The position numbers were made by a program, and so were the translations under genes. Shown here piece by piece: positions 26,999 to 37,462 of a stretch of 37,789 bases of DNA. Source of the DNA: Paraglaciecola polaris LMG 21857 (GTDB lineage: Bacteria > Pseudomonadota > Gammaproteobacteria > Enterobacterales > Alteromonadaceae); contig NZ_BAER01000058.1 of NCBI RefSeq assembly GCF_000315055.1, positions 1 to 37,789 of the forward strand. Direction: 5' to 3'. Every line of letters starts with the position of its first letter. The first letter of the stretch is position 1. The notes below the pieces were generated by a model. That model did no database searches and was not told where the DNA came from. It was given only the letters and a program-made list of their open reading frames with translations.

Positions 26999-27134
26999 TC
27001 TTTAGCTCCTTATCCGTTTACAAAAAAATAATCCCTAATTTAAAACTAGCGTATCCCTTTGAAATTACCAAAGAATTACACACCCGACCTTTCCTTATTT
27101 TTGTTGTCACAGCAAAAATTAGTCGATAATACGC

Positions 27135-29732
27135 TTATAGCCTTTCTTGCAACCAGCCTGCAACTGAAGCGATTGCACTGTCTAAATTCTCTGGTTGTGA
27201 GCCGCCAGCTTGAGCCATGTCAGGACGACCACCGCCTTTTCCACCTACTTGCTGAGCGACAAAGTTCACTAACTCACCAGCTTTTACTTTCTGAGTTAAA
27301 TCTTTGGTCACACCGGCAATTAGACTCACCTTATCGTTATTCGCTACGCCTAATAATATGACGCCACTGCCGATTTGGTTTTTCAGATCATCTATGATGG
27401 AGCGTAATGCGCCACTTTCAATGCCTTGTAAATGATAAGACAACACTTTTACCCCATTTATTTCATTTATCTGGGATAAAAGATCACTTCCTGCACTACT
27501 TGCGATTTCCTGCTTAAGGCGAGTCACTTCTTTTTCGAGTATTTTTGTCTGCTCAAGAAGCTGCGTGACGCGATCGCCTACCGTACTCACATCCGTTTTT
27601 AAGACACCGCTGATGGAGCTTAGTTCGCTTGCTTGTTGCTGTACATGCTGCAAGGCATTTAATCCGGTCACGGCTTCAATACGTCTTACACCGGATGCGA
27701 TGCCACTTTCAGAGATAATTTTAAATAGCCCAATGTCACCAGTACGCGCAACATGTGTGCCGCCGCATAGCTCCATTGAAAAGCCACCCATGGACACAAC
27801 GCGCACATCGTCATCGTACTTTTCACCGAATAAAGCCATTGCACCAGCCTCTTTGGCCTGCTCAAGTCCCATCAGTTGGGTCTGCAAAGCATGATTAGCA
27901 AGTATCTGTTCGTTGACCATAGTTTCAACGGCCGCAATCTGTTGCTTATTCATGGCTTCAAAGTGCGAGAAATCGAAACGTAGGCGTTCAGCTTGAACTA
28001 AAGAACCTTTTTGATTGACATGTTCACCGAGAATCGATTTCAGCGCAGCATGCATCAAGTGCGTGGCGCTGTGATTTAGTTTAATCGCGTGGCGCCTTTT
28101 GCCATCCAATTTCGCTTCAACTTTGTCACCTACTGCGATAGTACTTGTTGCTATACCTTTGTGCGCAATGGCCTTGCCTAACTTTACGGTATCGGTGACG
28201 GTAAAATCGCCCGTCTCGCTCGCTAGCACACCAATGTCACCGGCTTGGCCACCTGATTCCGCATAGAATGGACTTTCATCAAGGATCAGCGTGCCTTTGT
28301 CGCCTGAGGCTAGCTCATTAACAGATTCACCTTGAAAGAATATCTCCCGCACCTGGGCAGTATTTTGCTCTTGTTCATAGCCGACAAACACCGATTCAAG
28401 ATCGCTGCGCAGTTGCTCGTTGTAATCTAAATCGAACTGACTGGCTTTCTGGGCACGTTTGCGTTGCTCTGCCATTGCTTGATCGAAGCCTTCCTCATCA
28501 ATACTCAGGCCTTTTTCACGCGCTACGTCATTGGTTAAATCCGCAGGAAAACCGTAAGTATCGTATAACTTGAAAACCACATCCCCTGGCACGACTTTGC
28601 CATCGAGTTCTGCCAAGGTATCGTTCAAAATAAGCATGCCTCGCTCAAGCGTGCGTGAGAATTGTTCTTCTTCAACACGCAGGACTTTCTCAATGATCGC
28701 CCGCTGCTCATTTAGCTCAGGATAAGCATCCCCCATCTCCTGTGCCAAAGCGCCTACCAACTTGTAGAAGAACACCCCATTCGCACCCAATTTGTTTCCG
28801 TGACGCACTGCGCGGCGAATAATACGTCGTAGCACGTACCCACGACCTTCATTTGATGGCATGACGCCATCAGTGATTAAAAAGCTACAAGAACGAATAT
28901 GGTCCGCTACCACACGCAATGACTTATCATCAAGGCTTGTGGTGCCAACTAAATCAGCTGTGGCTTTGATCAAATTTTGAAAAATGTCGATTTCATAGTT
29001 GCTATGCACGTTTTGTAAAATAGCTGAAATACGCTCTAAACCCATGCCAGTGTCTATCGAAGGTTTAGGCAAAGGTTGCATATCGCCATTTGCTTGACGA
29101 TTAAACTGCATGAATACTAAGTTCCATATTTCAATAAAGCGATCGCCATCTTCTTCAGGCGATCCTGGTGGTCCACCCCAAATATGTTCGCCGTGGTCAT
29201 AAAAAACCTCAGAACAAGGGCCGCAAGGACCTGTATCGCCCATAGACCAGAAGTTATCTGAGGTCGCAATACGAATAATCTTGTCTTTTGGAAGCCCAAT
29301 ATCCTTGTGCCAAATGTCAAACGCTTCATCATCTTCTGAATATACGGTCACCAGCAGCTTGTCTTTTGGTAGCTTCAACTCTTCGGTCAAAAAAGACCAA
29401 GCATAACCAATCGCTTGGTGTTTAAAATAATCACCGAAACTAAAATTACCGAGCATTTCAAAAAAAGTGTGATGACGTGCTGTATAACCCACGTTTTCTA
29501 AATCATTGTGCTTACCGCCAGCTCGTACACATCGTTGAGAAGACACTGCACGGGTGTATTTACGTTGTTCAGTACCGAGGAAAACATCTTTAAACTGATT
29601 CATGCCCGCATTGGTGAATAACAAAGTTGGATCGTCACCCGGAACCAGAGACGAACTAGAAACTTTTTGATGCCCTTTATCTGCAAAAAAATCTAAAAAG
29701 GCCTGCCGAATTTGCGCTGTGCTCTTACTCAT
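27135..29732 (-). CDS. alaS: Alanyl-tRNA synthetase
   Basis: 865 residues (E. coli 876). Class II catalytic core at the N-terminus ([15 protein letters not shown] is the motif 2 region), then the tRNA-recognition domain. The editing domain has HSATHLMH and CGGTH zinc/editing motifs, and the C-terminal oligomerisation domain ends in [15 protein letters not shown]. It charges tRNA-Ala. CAGGA lies before ATG. Upstream is recX and downstream is csrA, the enterobacterial order. Confidence 0.98.
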   Translation of the reverse strand: MSKSTAQIRQAFLDFFADKGHQKVSSSSLVPGDDPTLLFTNAGMNQFKDVFLGTEQRKYTRAVSSQRCVRAGGKHNDLENVGYTARHHTFFEMLGNFSFGDYFKHQAIGYAWSFLTEELKLPKDKLLVTVYSEDDEAFDIWHKDIGLPKDKIIRIATSDNFWSMGDTGPCGPCSEVFYDHGEHIWGGPPGSPEEDGDRFIEIWNLVFMQFNRQANGDMQPLPKPSIDTGMGLERISAILQNVHSNYEIDIFQNLIKATADLVGTTSLDDKSLRVVADHIRSCSFLITDGVMPSNEGRGYVLRRIIRRAVRHGNKLGANGVFFYKLVGALAQEMGDAYPELNEQRAIIEKVLRVEEEQFSRTLERGMLILNDTLAELDGKVVPGDVVFKLYDTYGFPADLTNDVAREKGLSIDEEGFDQAMAEQRKRAQKASQFDLDYNEQLRSDLESVFVGYEQEQNTAQVREIFFQGESVNELASGDKGTLILDESPFYAESGGQAGDIGVLASETGDFTVTDTVKLGKAIAHKGIATSTIAVGDKVEAKLDGKRRHAIKLNHSATHLMHAALKSILGEHVNQKGSLVQAERLRFDFSHFEAMNKQQIAAVETMVNEQILANHALQTQLMGLEQAKEAGAMALFGEKYDDDVRVVSMGGFSMELCGGTHVARTGDIGLFKIISESGIASGVRRIEAVTGLNALQHVQQQASELSSISGVLKTDVSTVGDRVTQLLEQTKILEKEVTRLKQEIASSAGSDLLSQINEINGVKVLSYHLQGIESGALRSIIDDLKNQIGSGVILLGVANNDKVSLIAGVTKDLTQKVKAGELVNFVAQQVGGKGGGRPDMAQAGGSQPENLDSAIASVAGWLQERL

Positions 29733-29856
29733 TGATGATCCTGAAACAACATTTATTGATTTGAGGGTAAAAACGGCCTTAAACGGCCATTTCTATATAT
29801 TAGTTGGTGGTAACGATAGCATGTTTTCCCCAGTCTTGTTAAGGACTTCACTGCAC

Positions 29857-30306
29857 TTAGAACGCACTTTCCAAGCGACGAATTTGCTCATGACTAAACC
29901 CTCGATATTGCAAAAAACGGTTACGTTTTTGTTGCTCCGGCCAATCCTTGGCTGGTTTATGACCAAATTTTTTCACAGCAACCTGTAACACCAACTCATC
30001 CCAATCTATCTCCTGCTCAGCTATCGCTTGCTCGATTAATTCATCTGCTACGTGTTGCTGATTAAGTTCGTGACGAATTCGTTGCTCCCCAACACCTTTT
30101 GCAACCCGACTGCGCACAATCATTTCAGCAAACCGTAAATCACTTTGGATATCAGCTTCTTGAAATTGCTTAATGCGCTCCACACAAAGCGCTTGCTCAT
30201 ATCCCTTCGCTAGCAATTTCTGTAACAATTCATGGTGACTATGTTCGCGCATAGATAAATATTTGGTAATACTATATTTAATGTTCTTACTTTCGTTATC
30301 TGTCAT
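29857..30306 (-). CDS. recX: RecX, RecA modulator
   Basis: 149 residues of the RecX helical repeat family, with the YSITKYLSMREHSHHELLQKL start and the characteristic RIKQFQEADIQSD..FA segment. RecX regulates RecA filaments. It is normally directly downstream of recA, but here the gene upstream is a divergent FemAB-like gene, so recA is elsewhere. No good Shine-Dalgarno is visible before the ATG. Confidence 0.9.
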   Translation of the reverse strand: MTDNESKNIKYSITKYLSMREHSHHELLQKLLAKGYEQALCVERIKQFQEADIQSDLRFAEMIVRSRVAKGVGEQRIRHELNQQHVADELIEQAIAEQEIDWDELVLQVAVKKFGHKPAKDWPEQQKRNRFLQYRGFSHEQIRRLESAF

Positions 30307-30350
30307 ATCAGGTAATATAATCGCCCTATAAAGGGATCCTGTAGAGTGTT

Positions 30351-31508
30351 ATGCGCCAAACATTTAATTTTAAATTTCTAAGCAGCATAGAGCAAATCGA
30401 CAGTGAGAGTTGGCATGCATTGGCTCACAATAGTGATCCTTTTCATCAGTACGCCTTCATCGAAGCGCTTGAACGTTCAAGTTCAGTTGAGCCGAAAACA
30501 GGCTGGCATCCACAACATCTTACAATCTACCAAGGTGAAACCTTGGTGGGCATTCTACCTTTGTATATCAAAAATCACAGTTATGGCGAATACGTATTTG
30601 ATTTTGCCTGGGCCAATACCTACCGTGAATATGGTCTTAATTACTATCCAAAATTAGTCTGTGCTATTCCGTTTACACCGGTTTCCGGTTCGCGTTTATT
30701 GGTTAAAAATGAGGTCGACCAGGACCAGCTTATTCCGCAATTATGTAAAGCGATTCAAAAGCATGCCATTCAAAACGGCCTGTCCTCTATGCACTGGTTG
30801 TTCGTGCCTGAGCCCTTGAGCACGGCCCTGAATAAAGAACAGCATATGGTCAGAAGAGCGGTTCAGTTTCAATGGTTTAATCGGAATTTCCGTAATTATG
30901 ATGACTTCAGCGCAACACTCACCTCCAGACGACGTAAATCAATCCGTAATGAAAGGCGAAAAGTCCAAGAGCAAGACGTTCAGGTCGAGCGTATCTACGG
31001 AGCAAATATTAATCCTGAACATATTGACTTCTTCTATCAATGTTACCAACAAACTTACTTAAAACGCAGTGGGCACCGGGGTTACCTCAACCGTGACTTT
31101 TTTACCCGCCTTTATCATTCCATGCAAAGTAATATATTGTTGGTAATCGCAACACGCAACGGCCAGCCTCTGGCTAGCGCCTTTTATCTATTTGACGATA
31201 AACAACTTTATGGGCGCTATTGGGGGGCACTAGAAGACGTTAATAACCTGCATTATGAATGTTGTTATTATCAAGGTATTGAATTTTGCATCGAGCATAA
31301 TATCAGTTCTTTTAACCCTGGAACTCAAGGTGAACACAAAATTTTACGCGGCTTTGAACCCATTTATTGTTATTCAAATCACTGGCTAGCCGAAGCTGCA
31401 TTTCAAGACGGCGTGCGACGTTTTTTACGTCAGGAAGATAGCAATATTGAAACCTACAAAGCAAATGCCGCAGAATTATTACCGTTTAAAATAATATCCG
31501 ATAACTAG
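30351..31508 (+). CDS. FemAB-like GNAT acyltransferase (PF04339)
   Basis: 385 residues. It matches the 'peptidogalycan biosynthesis/recognition' family PF04339 (formerly DUF482). The SDPFHQYAFIEALERSSSV start, the DFAWANTYREYGLNYYPKL block and the RRRKSIRNERRKV segment are typical, as is the late NPGTQGEHKILRGFEP motif. FemAB-type enzymes transfer amino acids from charged tRNA, but the substrate of this family is not known. It stands alone, divergent from recX and convergent with the DUF938 gene. Confidence 0.85.
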   Translation: MRQTFNFKFLSSIEQIDSESWHALAHNSDPFHQYAFIEALERSSSVEPKTGWHPQHLTIYQGETLVGILPLYIKNHSYGEYVFDFAWANTYREYGLNYYPKLVCAIPFTPVSGSRLLVKNEVDQDQLIPQLCKAIQKHAIQNGLSSMHWLFVPEPLSTALNKEQHMVRRAVQFQWFNRNFRNYDDFSATLTSRRRKSIRNERRKVQEQDVQVERIYGANINPEHIDFFYQCYQQTYLKRSGHRGYLNRDFFTRLYHSMQSNILLVIATRNGQPLASAFYLFDDKQLYGRYWGALEDVNNLHYECCYYQGIEFCIEHNISSFNPGTQGEHKILRGFEPIYCYSNHWLAEAAFQDGVRRFLRQEDSNIETYKANAAELLPFKIISDN

Positions 31509-31534
31509 AATTTAAATTCAGCTATTAAGCTAAG

Positions 31535-32122
31535 TTACGGTTTGCGCCAAATAAGCATCATGTTATTTGCTGGCATAGAATGCTGCTCTGCCAGCACCAA
31601 TCCACTGGCCCATTTTTGCAACTCCGCTATATCTCTTATACCACCGCATCCCTCGTTCAATAAATGTTGATTGAATGATTGATTACTGGCGCTGGTAAAT
31701 TCACCGTTGACAGTGAACGGACCGTATTGACAGAAAATCCCACCTGAAGATAAGTTTTGCGCCACGAGCTGCATCATTATTTGTGCTTCATGGGGCTGCA
31801 TAATATGCGTGGTATTGGCTGTATATACGCTATCAACGTCATTACACGGCCATTCATCAACACCTATATGAAATTGCAACGGACTGCGCACGTTACCTAT
31901 TGTTAATTCCGCCAGCCAAGCATCAATGCTGCTATGATTGTGGGCTAAATCGCTGGTTTGCCAGAGTATATGAGGTAACGCAGGCGCAAAATAAGCGGCA
32001 TGCTGTCCCGTTCCCGAACCGATTTCGAGTAAGCGAGTGTGACCCGATAACGCCTCTTTTAGCACAGCTAAAATGGGCTCTCTATTATTGTCGCATGAAG
32101 GGCTAAAACGTTTTTCTGTCAT
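31535..32122 (-). CDS. DUF938 SAM-dependent methyltransferase
   Basis: 195 residues from the ATG at 32122 (preceded by GAGTG). An in-frame TTG eight codons earlier is less likely. Rossmann-type methyltransferase: FSPSCDNNREPILAVL N-terminal family signature, SAM-binding LLEIGSGTGQHAAYFA (about 31-46), and the QYGPFTVNGEFTS motif typical of PF06080. It begins 26 bases after metH's second part, so it is probably cotranscribed. The methyl acceptor is unknown. The operon context suggests a link to methyl or SAM metabolism, but that is an inference. Confidence 0.88.
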   Translation of the reverse strand: MTEKRFSPSCDNNREPILAVLKEALSGHTRLLEIGSGTGQHAAYFAPALPHILWQTSDLAHNHSSIDAWLAELTIGNVRSPLQFHIGVDEWPCNDVDSVYTANTTHIMQPHEAQIMMQLVAQNLSSGGIFCQYGPFTVNGEFTSASNQSFNQHLLNEGCGGIRDIAELQKWASGLVLAEQHSMPANNMMLIWRKP

Positions 32123-32148
32123 TGTGTCACACTCATTCTGGTTCAACG

Positions 32149-34773
32149 TTAGCTATTTAGATTAGGACCAAGCCATTTTTCCGCCTCTAATTCCGACCAA
32201 CTTTTACGTTGCGCATAATCAAGCATTTGATCTTTTTGTATCTGTGCGACGGCGAAATAACGGGACTCAGGGTGAGAAAAATACCAACCAGACACCGCGG
32301 CACCTGGCCACATTGCATAACTTTCCGTGAGTTTCATCCCGGTGTTTTTCTCTGCGTCGAGCAAATCCCAAATAGCTTGTTTTTCAGTGTGTTCAGGACA
32401 AGCCGCGTAACCGGGAGCAGGACGAATACCTTGATATTTTTCACGAATAAGCTCCTCGTTACTCAGTGATTCATCCGGTACAAAGCCCCAAATTTCTTTG
32501 CGTACTTTTTCGTGTAAATATTCAGCAAAACCCTCAGCCAAACGATCCGCCAATGCTTTAACCATAATACCGTTGTAGTCATCACCGTCCGCAATATATG
32601 CGCTGGCGAGTTCATCTTCACCGATACCTGTGGTAACGGCAAATGCGCCCATATAATCGGCTTTACCTGTGGATTTAGGCGCGATAAAATCGCTCAAGCA
32701 ATTATTAAACCCCTTAGTTTTCTCAGTTTGCTGGCGCAAATGGTGGCACACTTCACGTACTTCCTTGCGTTGTTCGTCACTATAAATTTCAATGTCATCA
32801 TCAACTCGATTAGCAGGAAATATCCCCACAACGCCCTTGGCTTGCAATTTATTGTTAGCGCATAAGTCATCAAGCAGAGCAATAGCGTCATCAAACAACG
32901 ATTGCGCCTCTTTTCCCACGACCTCGTCTTGCAAAATCCGCGGATATTTCCCCGCTAAAGACCAGGTTAGAAAAAATGGCGTCCAATCAATATACGCACG
33001 TAACTCCTGTAAGGTTACTGACACGGTTCTGACACCTAATGTTTTAGGTACCGGTGGGGTGTATTGGCTCCAATCAAAATCGAAACCATTGGCACGGGCC
33101 TTTTCCAACGAAACAGGGCGGCTACGAGGCTTTTTGCGCGCATGTTGCTCACGGACAACATCGTACTCTTTTGATATTTGCAGGGCATAGGCAGGGCGAT
33201 GCTCTTTAGATATAAGCTTTTGACACACGCCAACGGCTCGACTTGCATTAGGAACGTAAACTACCGGTTGGTCGTAGTTTTGCTCGATTTTAACCGCAGT
33301 ATGCGCCTTTGAGGTTGTTGCACCACCAATTAACAAGGGTAAATCCAAACCTAGACGTTGCATTTCCTTAGCGACGTAGACCATTTCATCCAAAGAAGGC
33401 GTAATCAAACCAGACAAGCCAATCATGTCGACATTTTCATCTTTGGCAACCTGAAGAATTTTGGCACAAGGCACCATGACTCCGAGATCAATAATTTCAA
33501 AGTTATTACATTGCAGCACCACACCAACAATGTTCTTGCCTATGTCATGTACATCGCCTTTCACCGTCGCCAGTAAAATCTTGCCATTGGTACTACCCAC
33601 ATCTTTTGTGGCTTCAATGTAAGGGTTCAAGTATGCAACTGCTTTTTTCATAACCCGCGCGGATTTAACCACTTGCGGCAGGAACATCTTGCCTTCCCCA
33701 AACAAGTCCCCCACTACATTCATACCGTCCATTAAGGGACCTTCGATGACGTGTAACGGCTTCTCAGCTTGCTGACGAGCGAGTTCTGTATCCTCATCAA
33801 TATAATCAGTAATCCCCCGCACTAAAGCATGCTCTAAGCGTTTATTCACAGGTAACTCACGCCACTCTAGGTTTTCTTTTACTTGCGCTTTACCGTCACC
33901 CTGATACTTAGGTGCGAGCTCTAGTAAACGGTCGGTCGCATCCGCATTACGATTCAAGATTACATCTTCAACCGCTTCTTTTAGCTCCGCTGGGATTTGA
34001 TCGTACACTTCAAGCTGACCGGCATTAACGATGCCCATATCCATACCGGCTTTAATGGCATGGTATAAGAACACCGAATGCATGGCTTCACGCACCGGGT
34101 TGTTACCGCGAAATGAAAATGAAACATTTGATAGGCCACCAGAGATATGCGCGTGGGGTAATTTCTGCGTTATGCGACGCGTAGCATTGATAAAGTCCAC
34201 CGCATAGTTGTTATGCTCTTCAATACCGGTAGCCACGGCGAAGATATTAGGGTCGAATATGATATCTTCAGGCGGGAAACCTATTTTCTCTGTTAAAAGC
34301 TGATAACTACGCTGACAAATTTCAAATTTACGATCTTCCGTATCGGCTTGCCCAGCCTCATCAAAGGCCATAACGACAGTTGCCGCACCATAGCGCTTAA
34401 GCAATTTAGCCTGATGTAAGAAGTTTTCCTCACCTTCTTTTAAGCTAATAGAGTTTACGATTGCCTTACCTTGCACACACTTTAAGCCGGCTTCAATAAC
34501 AGACCATTTTGACGAGTCAATCATGATAGGTACACGAGAAATATCAGGCTCTGAGGCAATTAAATTCAAGAAACGGGTCATGGCCGCTTCTGAATCGAGC
34601 ATGGCTTCGTCCATGTTAATATCGATGATCTGCGCACCGTTTTCTACTTGCTGACGAGCAACATCTAGCGCTTTCTCAAAATCGCCTTCTAAAATGAGCC
34701 GTTTGAACATGGCAGAGCCCGTTACATTAGTACGCTCGCCGACATTAATAAAGGATGCTCTTGCTTTGATCAT
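32149..34773 (-). CDS. metH: Methionine synthase, folate/cobalamin/reactivation part
   Basis: 874 residues corresponding to E. coli MetH from about residue 351 onward. Domains: folate-binding (1-300; [19 protein letters not shown]), cap, cobalamin-binding (about 310-550; GDVHDIG with axial H409, [21 protein letters not shown]) and SAM-dependent reactivation (about 560-874; [15 protein letters not shown]). It lacks the N-terminal homocysteine domain, which is a separate gene upstream in another frame. In-frame TGA occurs two codons before the ATG, so the two are truly separate. GAGTGA lies before the ATG. Expected to work with the N-terminal protein. Confidence 0.94.
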   Translation of the reverse strand: MIKARASFINVGERTNVTGSAMFKRLILEGDFEKALDVARQQVENGAQIIDINMDEAMLDSEAAMTRFLNLIASEPDISRVPIMIDSSKWSVIEAGLKCVQGKAIVNSISLKEGEENFLHQAKLLKRYGAATVVMAFDEAGQADTEDRKFEICQRSYQLLTEKIGFPPEDIIFDPNIFAVATGIEEHNNYAVDFINATRRITQKLPHAHISGGLSNVSFSFRGNNPVREAMHSVFLYHAIKAGMDMGIVNAGQLEVYDQIPAELKEAVEDVILNRNADATDRLLELAPKYQGDGKAQVKENLEWRELPVNKRLEHALVRGITDYIDEDTELARQQAEKPLHVIEGPLMDGMNVVGDLFGEGKMFLPQVVKSARVMKKAVAYLNPYIEATKDVGSTNGKILLATVKGDVHDIGKNIVGVVLQCNNFEIIDLGVMVPCAKILQVAKDENVDMIGLSGLITPSLDEMVYVAKEMQRLGLDLPLLIGGATTSKAHTAVKIEQNYDQPVVYVPNASRAVGVCQKLISKEHRPAYALQISKEYDVVREQHARKKPRSRPVSLEKARANGFDFDWSQYTPPVPKTLGVRTVSVTLQELRAYIDWTPFFLTWSLAGKYPRILQDEVVGKEAQSLFDDAIALLDDLCANNKLQAKGVVGIFPANRVDDDIEIYSDEQRKEVREVCHHLRQQTEKTKGFNNCLSDFIAPKSTGKADYMGAFAVTTGIGEDELASAYIADGDDYNGIMVKALADRLAEGFAEYLHEKVRKEIWGFVPDESLSNEELIREKYQGIRPAPGYAACPEHTEKQAIWDLLDAEKNTGMKLTESYAMWPGAAVSGWYFSHPESRYFAVAQIQKDQMLDYAQRKSWSELEAEKWLGPNLNS

Positions 34774-34812
34774 AGGTCACTCAGTCTACTAAATTTTTTC
34801 ACTTTGTTACTT

Positions 34813-34841
34813 CGTGGGCCGTTGCTATTTAGTCGCCCACG
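34813..34841. other. Stem-loop in the gap between the two metH genes
   Basis: CGTGGGC (34813-34819) pairs with GCCCACG (34835-34841), loop 15 bases, no U-run. It sits in the 91-base spacer; possibly an mRNA processing or translation-setting structure rather than a terminator. Confidence 0.45.
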
Positions 34842-34864
34842 GTCAATATATATTTGTCAGTTAA

Positions 34865-35923
34865 TTAATGCACAAACGGCTCAAGTCCCGATAAACGCAG
34901 CTTCACTTCACGTTTAGGAATTGCCCGAGGTGCAACACCATCAACCACACTGGCAATCGCGGCGATGTGCTCAGGCGTTGAACCACAACACCCACCCACA
35001 ATGTTAACTAAACCGGACTGTGCCCACTCGCGAATATGTTCAGCCATTTCATCACTTTCAAGGTCGTACTCACCAAACTCATTTGGCAAACCAGCATTCG
35101 GATGCGCCGACACAAGGCACTCTGCTACGGTGGACACCTCGTCCACATACTGGCGCAGTAGATCAGGGCCTAGTGCGCAATTTAATCCAAAAGAAAATGG
35201 GCTGGTATGACGCATGGAATAATAGAACGCTTCAGCAGTCTGACCTGATAAAGTGCGCCCTGAGGCATCGGTGATCGTGCCTGAAATCATAACAGGTAGG
35301 TTTTTGCCTAATTCATCGAAAACCACGTCAACAGCAAACGCAGCAGCTTTTGCATTCAAGGTATCAAAAATGGTTTCAATCATAATCAAATCTGCTCCCC
35401 CTTCAATTAGTCCGTGTGTCGCTTCGACGTATGCTTCGACCAACTCATCGAAGGTAACGTTACGCTCACCAGGATCGTTCACATTGGGAGAAATAGAAGC
35501 AGTGCGGCTCGTTGGCCCTAATACACCTGCAACAAAACGCGGTTTTTCCGGCGTGAGTGCACTGTATTTATCCGCCGCTTTACGTGCGAGCTTTGCAGAC
35601 TCAATGTTTATCTCTTTTGCCAGCGACTGCATATTATAATCCGCCATAGAAATAGTCGTAGCATTGAAGGTATTCGTTTCAATAATATCCGCCCCTGCGG
35701 CAAGATAAGCACAATGAATATCAAATATGGCTTCAGGCTGGGTAAGGGTCAATAGATCATTGTTCCCTTTAACGTCGCTATGCCAATCCACAAATCGCTC
35801 TCCACGATAATCATCTTCTTGAAAATCATGAGCTTGGATCATAGTCCCCATAGCGCCGTCTAAAATAAGAATACGTGTTTTTGCAGCGTCGTGTAGTGCT
35901 TGTTCTGAAGATACCGTTGACAC
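34865..35923 (-). CDS. metH: Methionine synthase, homocysteine-binding part
   Basis: 352 residues, equal to E. coli MetH residues 1 to about 353. A TIM-barrel homocysteine S-methyltransferase with zinc ligands C249 (GLNCALG) and C312, C313 (GGCCG). The sequence ends [10 protein letters not shown], stopping in the linker that joins it to the folate domain in full-length MetH. Starts at GTG, as E. coli metH does; AAGGA lies 8 bases upstream and the nearby ATG is out of frame. Lies 33 bases after metA. Probably activates homocysteine for the separate cobalamin subunit. Confidence 0.94.
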   Translation of the reverse strand: MSTVSSEQALHDAAKTRILILDGAMGTMIQAHDFQEDDYRGERFVDWHSDVKGNNDLLTLTQPEAIFDIHCAYLAAGADIIETNTFNATTISMADYNMQSLAKEINIESAKLARKAADKYSALTPEKPRFVAGVLGPTSRTASISPNVNDPGERNVTFDELVEAYVEATHGLIEGGADLIMIETIFDTLNAKAAAFAVDVVFDELGKNLPVMISGTITDASGRTLSGQTAEAFYYSMRHTSPFSFGLNCALGPDLLRQYVDEVSTVAECLVSAHPNAGLPNEFGEYDLESDEMAEHIREWAQSGLVNIVGGCCGSTPEHIAAIASVVDGVAPRAIPKREVKLRLSGLEPFVH

Positions 35924-35956
35924 ATTATTTCCTTTAAAACTGATAAATAAGTTGCT

Positions 35957-36883
35957 CTAATCTTTATTCGACAAAGATGCCAAATCATAGGGAGTATTCT
36001 GGTATACGTAGTAGTTTAACCAATTAGTAAACAGCAGACTACCGTGGGCTCGCCATGTCACCATTGGTGTGCATTGGGGATCATCATCAGGATAATAATT
36101 TTCAGGAATGATCGCATTCAAACCGGCTTTTACATCACGTTGGTACTCTTGATCTAAACTGTCAGGATCATACTCAGGATGCCCAGTAACAAATACTAAC
36201 CGCCGATCTTCAGATGCGACGAGGTAGGCGCCGGTTTTTTCAGAACTGGCCAAAACCTTCAAGCCTTCCACTGACTCATAGTCCGCAACACTGATTTCAC
36301 CATAACGTGAGTGAGGGGCATAGAAAACAGGGTCAAAGCCGCGCATCAATTCATTGTGTTCATCTTGTACCTGATGAGGAAATATCCCACTGAGTTTAAC
36401 ATCACGTAAACTGCGATTCTTGCCATAGAAATGATATAAAGCGGCATGGGCGGCCCAACATGAAAACAAAGTAGATTGCACATGACGTCGCGCCCATTCC
36501 AGCACAACTTTCATTCTTTCCCAATATTTAACGTCATCATAGTCAAGCAACGCCAAAGGCGCACCAGTGACTATTAACCCATCGTACTGTTTGTCTGCCA
36601 CATCATCGAAGTTGTGATAAAAAGCTTTCATATGGGATTCTGGTGTGTTCTTCGGTGCCTGATTATCGATACGGATCAAGTCGACATTGATTTGCAAAGG
36701 TGTATTCGACAACAAACGTAAAAATTGCACTTCTGTTTCCATCTTATTCGGCATTAGATTCAAGATACCGACTTCCAGAGGACGAATATCCTGCATGGCG
36801 GCACGATCAGTATCCATCACAAAAATATTCTCACTGTTTAAAATGCTTTGCGCAGGCAATTCAGTAGGGATACGAATAGGCAT
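35957..36883 (-). CDS. metA: Homoserine O-acyltransferase MetA
   Basis: 308 residues. First committed step of methionine synthesis, acylating homoserine. Catalytic residues at the E. coli positions: C142 (FSCWAAHA), H235 and E237 (GHPEYD). Residue 111, which separates succinyl-CoA (Gly) from acetyl-CoA (Glu) users in this family, is Ala (TGAPLALL). A small residue here suggests succinyl-CoA but is atypical. RBS GGAG lies 8 bases before ATG. First gene of a metA-metH-metH-DUF938 operon under a MetJ-type operator. Confidence 0.95.
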   Translation of the reverse strand: MPIRIPTELPAQSILNSENIFVMDTDRAAMQDIRPLEVGILNLMPNKMETEVQFLRLLSNTPLQINVDLIRIDNQAPKNTPESHMKAFYHNFDDVADKQYDGLIVTGAPLALLDYDDVKYWERMKVVLEWARRHVQSTLFSCWAAHAALYHFYGKNRSLRDVKLSGIFPHQVQDEHNELMRGFDPVFYAPHSRYGEISVADYESVEGLKVLASSEKTGAYLVASEDRRLVFVTGHPEYDPDSLDQEYQRDVKAGLNAIIPENYYPDDDPQCTPMVTWRAHGSLLFTNWLNYYVYQNTPYDLASLSNKD

Positions 36884-36913
36884 AATGACTCCAAGATGGG
36901 TTGAGATGCACTA

Positions 36914-36942
36914 AATTTGGAGCAAAACGCATTGAATGTCAA
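36914..36942 (-). promoter_or_regulatory. metA: Candidate metA promoter
   Basis: Minus strand TTGACA (36937-36942) is a perfect -35, with CAAATT (36914-36919) at 17-base spacing as a weak -10. The -35 touches the MetJ boxes, placing the operator to block polymerase. Confidence 0.5.
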
Positions 36943-36971
36943 CATCTTTACGTCTAGACGTCTAAACGTAA
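36940..36971. promoter_or_regulatory. MetJ operator, tandem met boxes
   Basis: Contiguous 8-mers: CAACATCT (36940-36947), TTACGTCT (36948-36955), AGACGTCT (36956-36963, perfect consensus) and AAACGTAA (36964-36971). Matches to AGACGTCT are 5, 6, 8 and 5 of 8. The three right-hand boxes form a near palindrome. This fits cooperative MetJ-SAM binding in front of metA. Confidence 0.88.
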
Positions 36972-37180
36972 ACTTATGAAAAATATTTTTATCTATATGT
37001 ATTACGACATCAAATTTGAGATTTATGCCAACAGTGAGATCCCGGTGCAGCCCTTTAGAGTCAAGCAGTTTCATTTTTCGAATTTACGCGGAGTATCCAT
37101 TTGGCGCTCAACTGGTTACGAATTACAGTTTAGGTTGGTTATGTTATTTATAGAGAAATGCCTTTAATGGAATGAGCTTC
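36972..37180. other. Intergenic region, no gene seen
   Basis: Short open frames on both strands look random (no Shine-Dalgarno, no recognisable family). Separates the MetJ operator from the decayed transposase fragment. Confidence 0.4.
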
Positions 37181-37380
37181 CTAAAAAGAAGCATACAGCG
37201 CTCCTCCGCAGGACACTTTACTCTAATGGGTTCGATGATTGCTGTCGGAATCTATCCAATCGTCCAGATTTTTTTATAATTTCTCCATCGTCGAACACAG
37301 CTTTTTCTAAACGTGATTTGGTAAAATTCGTTGAAGATCGCCTTATGAAACCGCTCCAAAATACCGTCACCTGCTACGAC
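37181..37380 (-). pseudogene. Decayed IS481/IS3-type transposase fragment
   Basis: Reading the minus strand gives GDGILERFHKAIFNEFYQ, then, after a frameshift near 37300, KNLDDWIDSDSNHRTH, and finally a CGGALYASF-like end. These match, in order, the C-terminal part of an integrase-core transposase (the usual pattern is NGICERFH..LNEFY...RKKLY..LEELQ.DLD.W...YN..R.H.G..C.G.TP). Two internal stops and at least one frameshift make it a dead relic. No terminal inverted repeats could be recognised. Confidence 0.75.
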
Positions 37381-37462
37381 ACCTCTTTCTTCTTGTTGTG
37401 GTCGATTGTTCGTGTCAAAAGTTAAGTTAAAGCCAAAATAGTACTATTTATTAACAGGGAAG

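Noticed and set aside
29770-29800. Direct repeat of AAACGGCC with a GGCC hairpin between alaS and recX
   Set aside because: Only a 4-bp stem and a short U-run; too weak to call a terminator.
36838-37167. Short open frames on both strands upstream of metA
   Set aside because: One overlaps the metA start and the MetJ operator, the other is AT-rich random sequence without a ribosome site.
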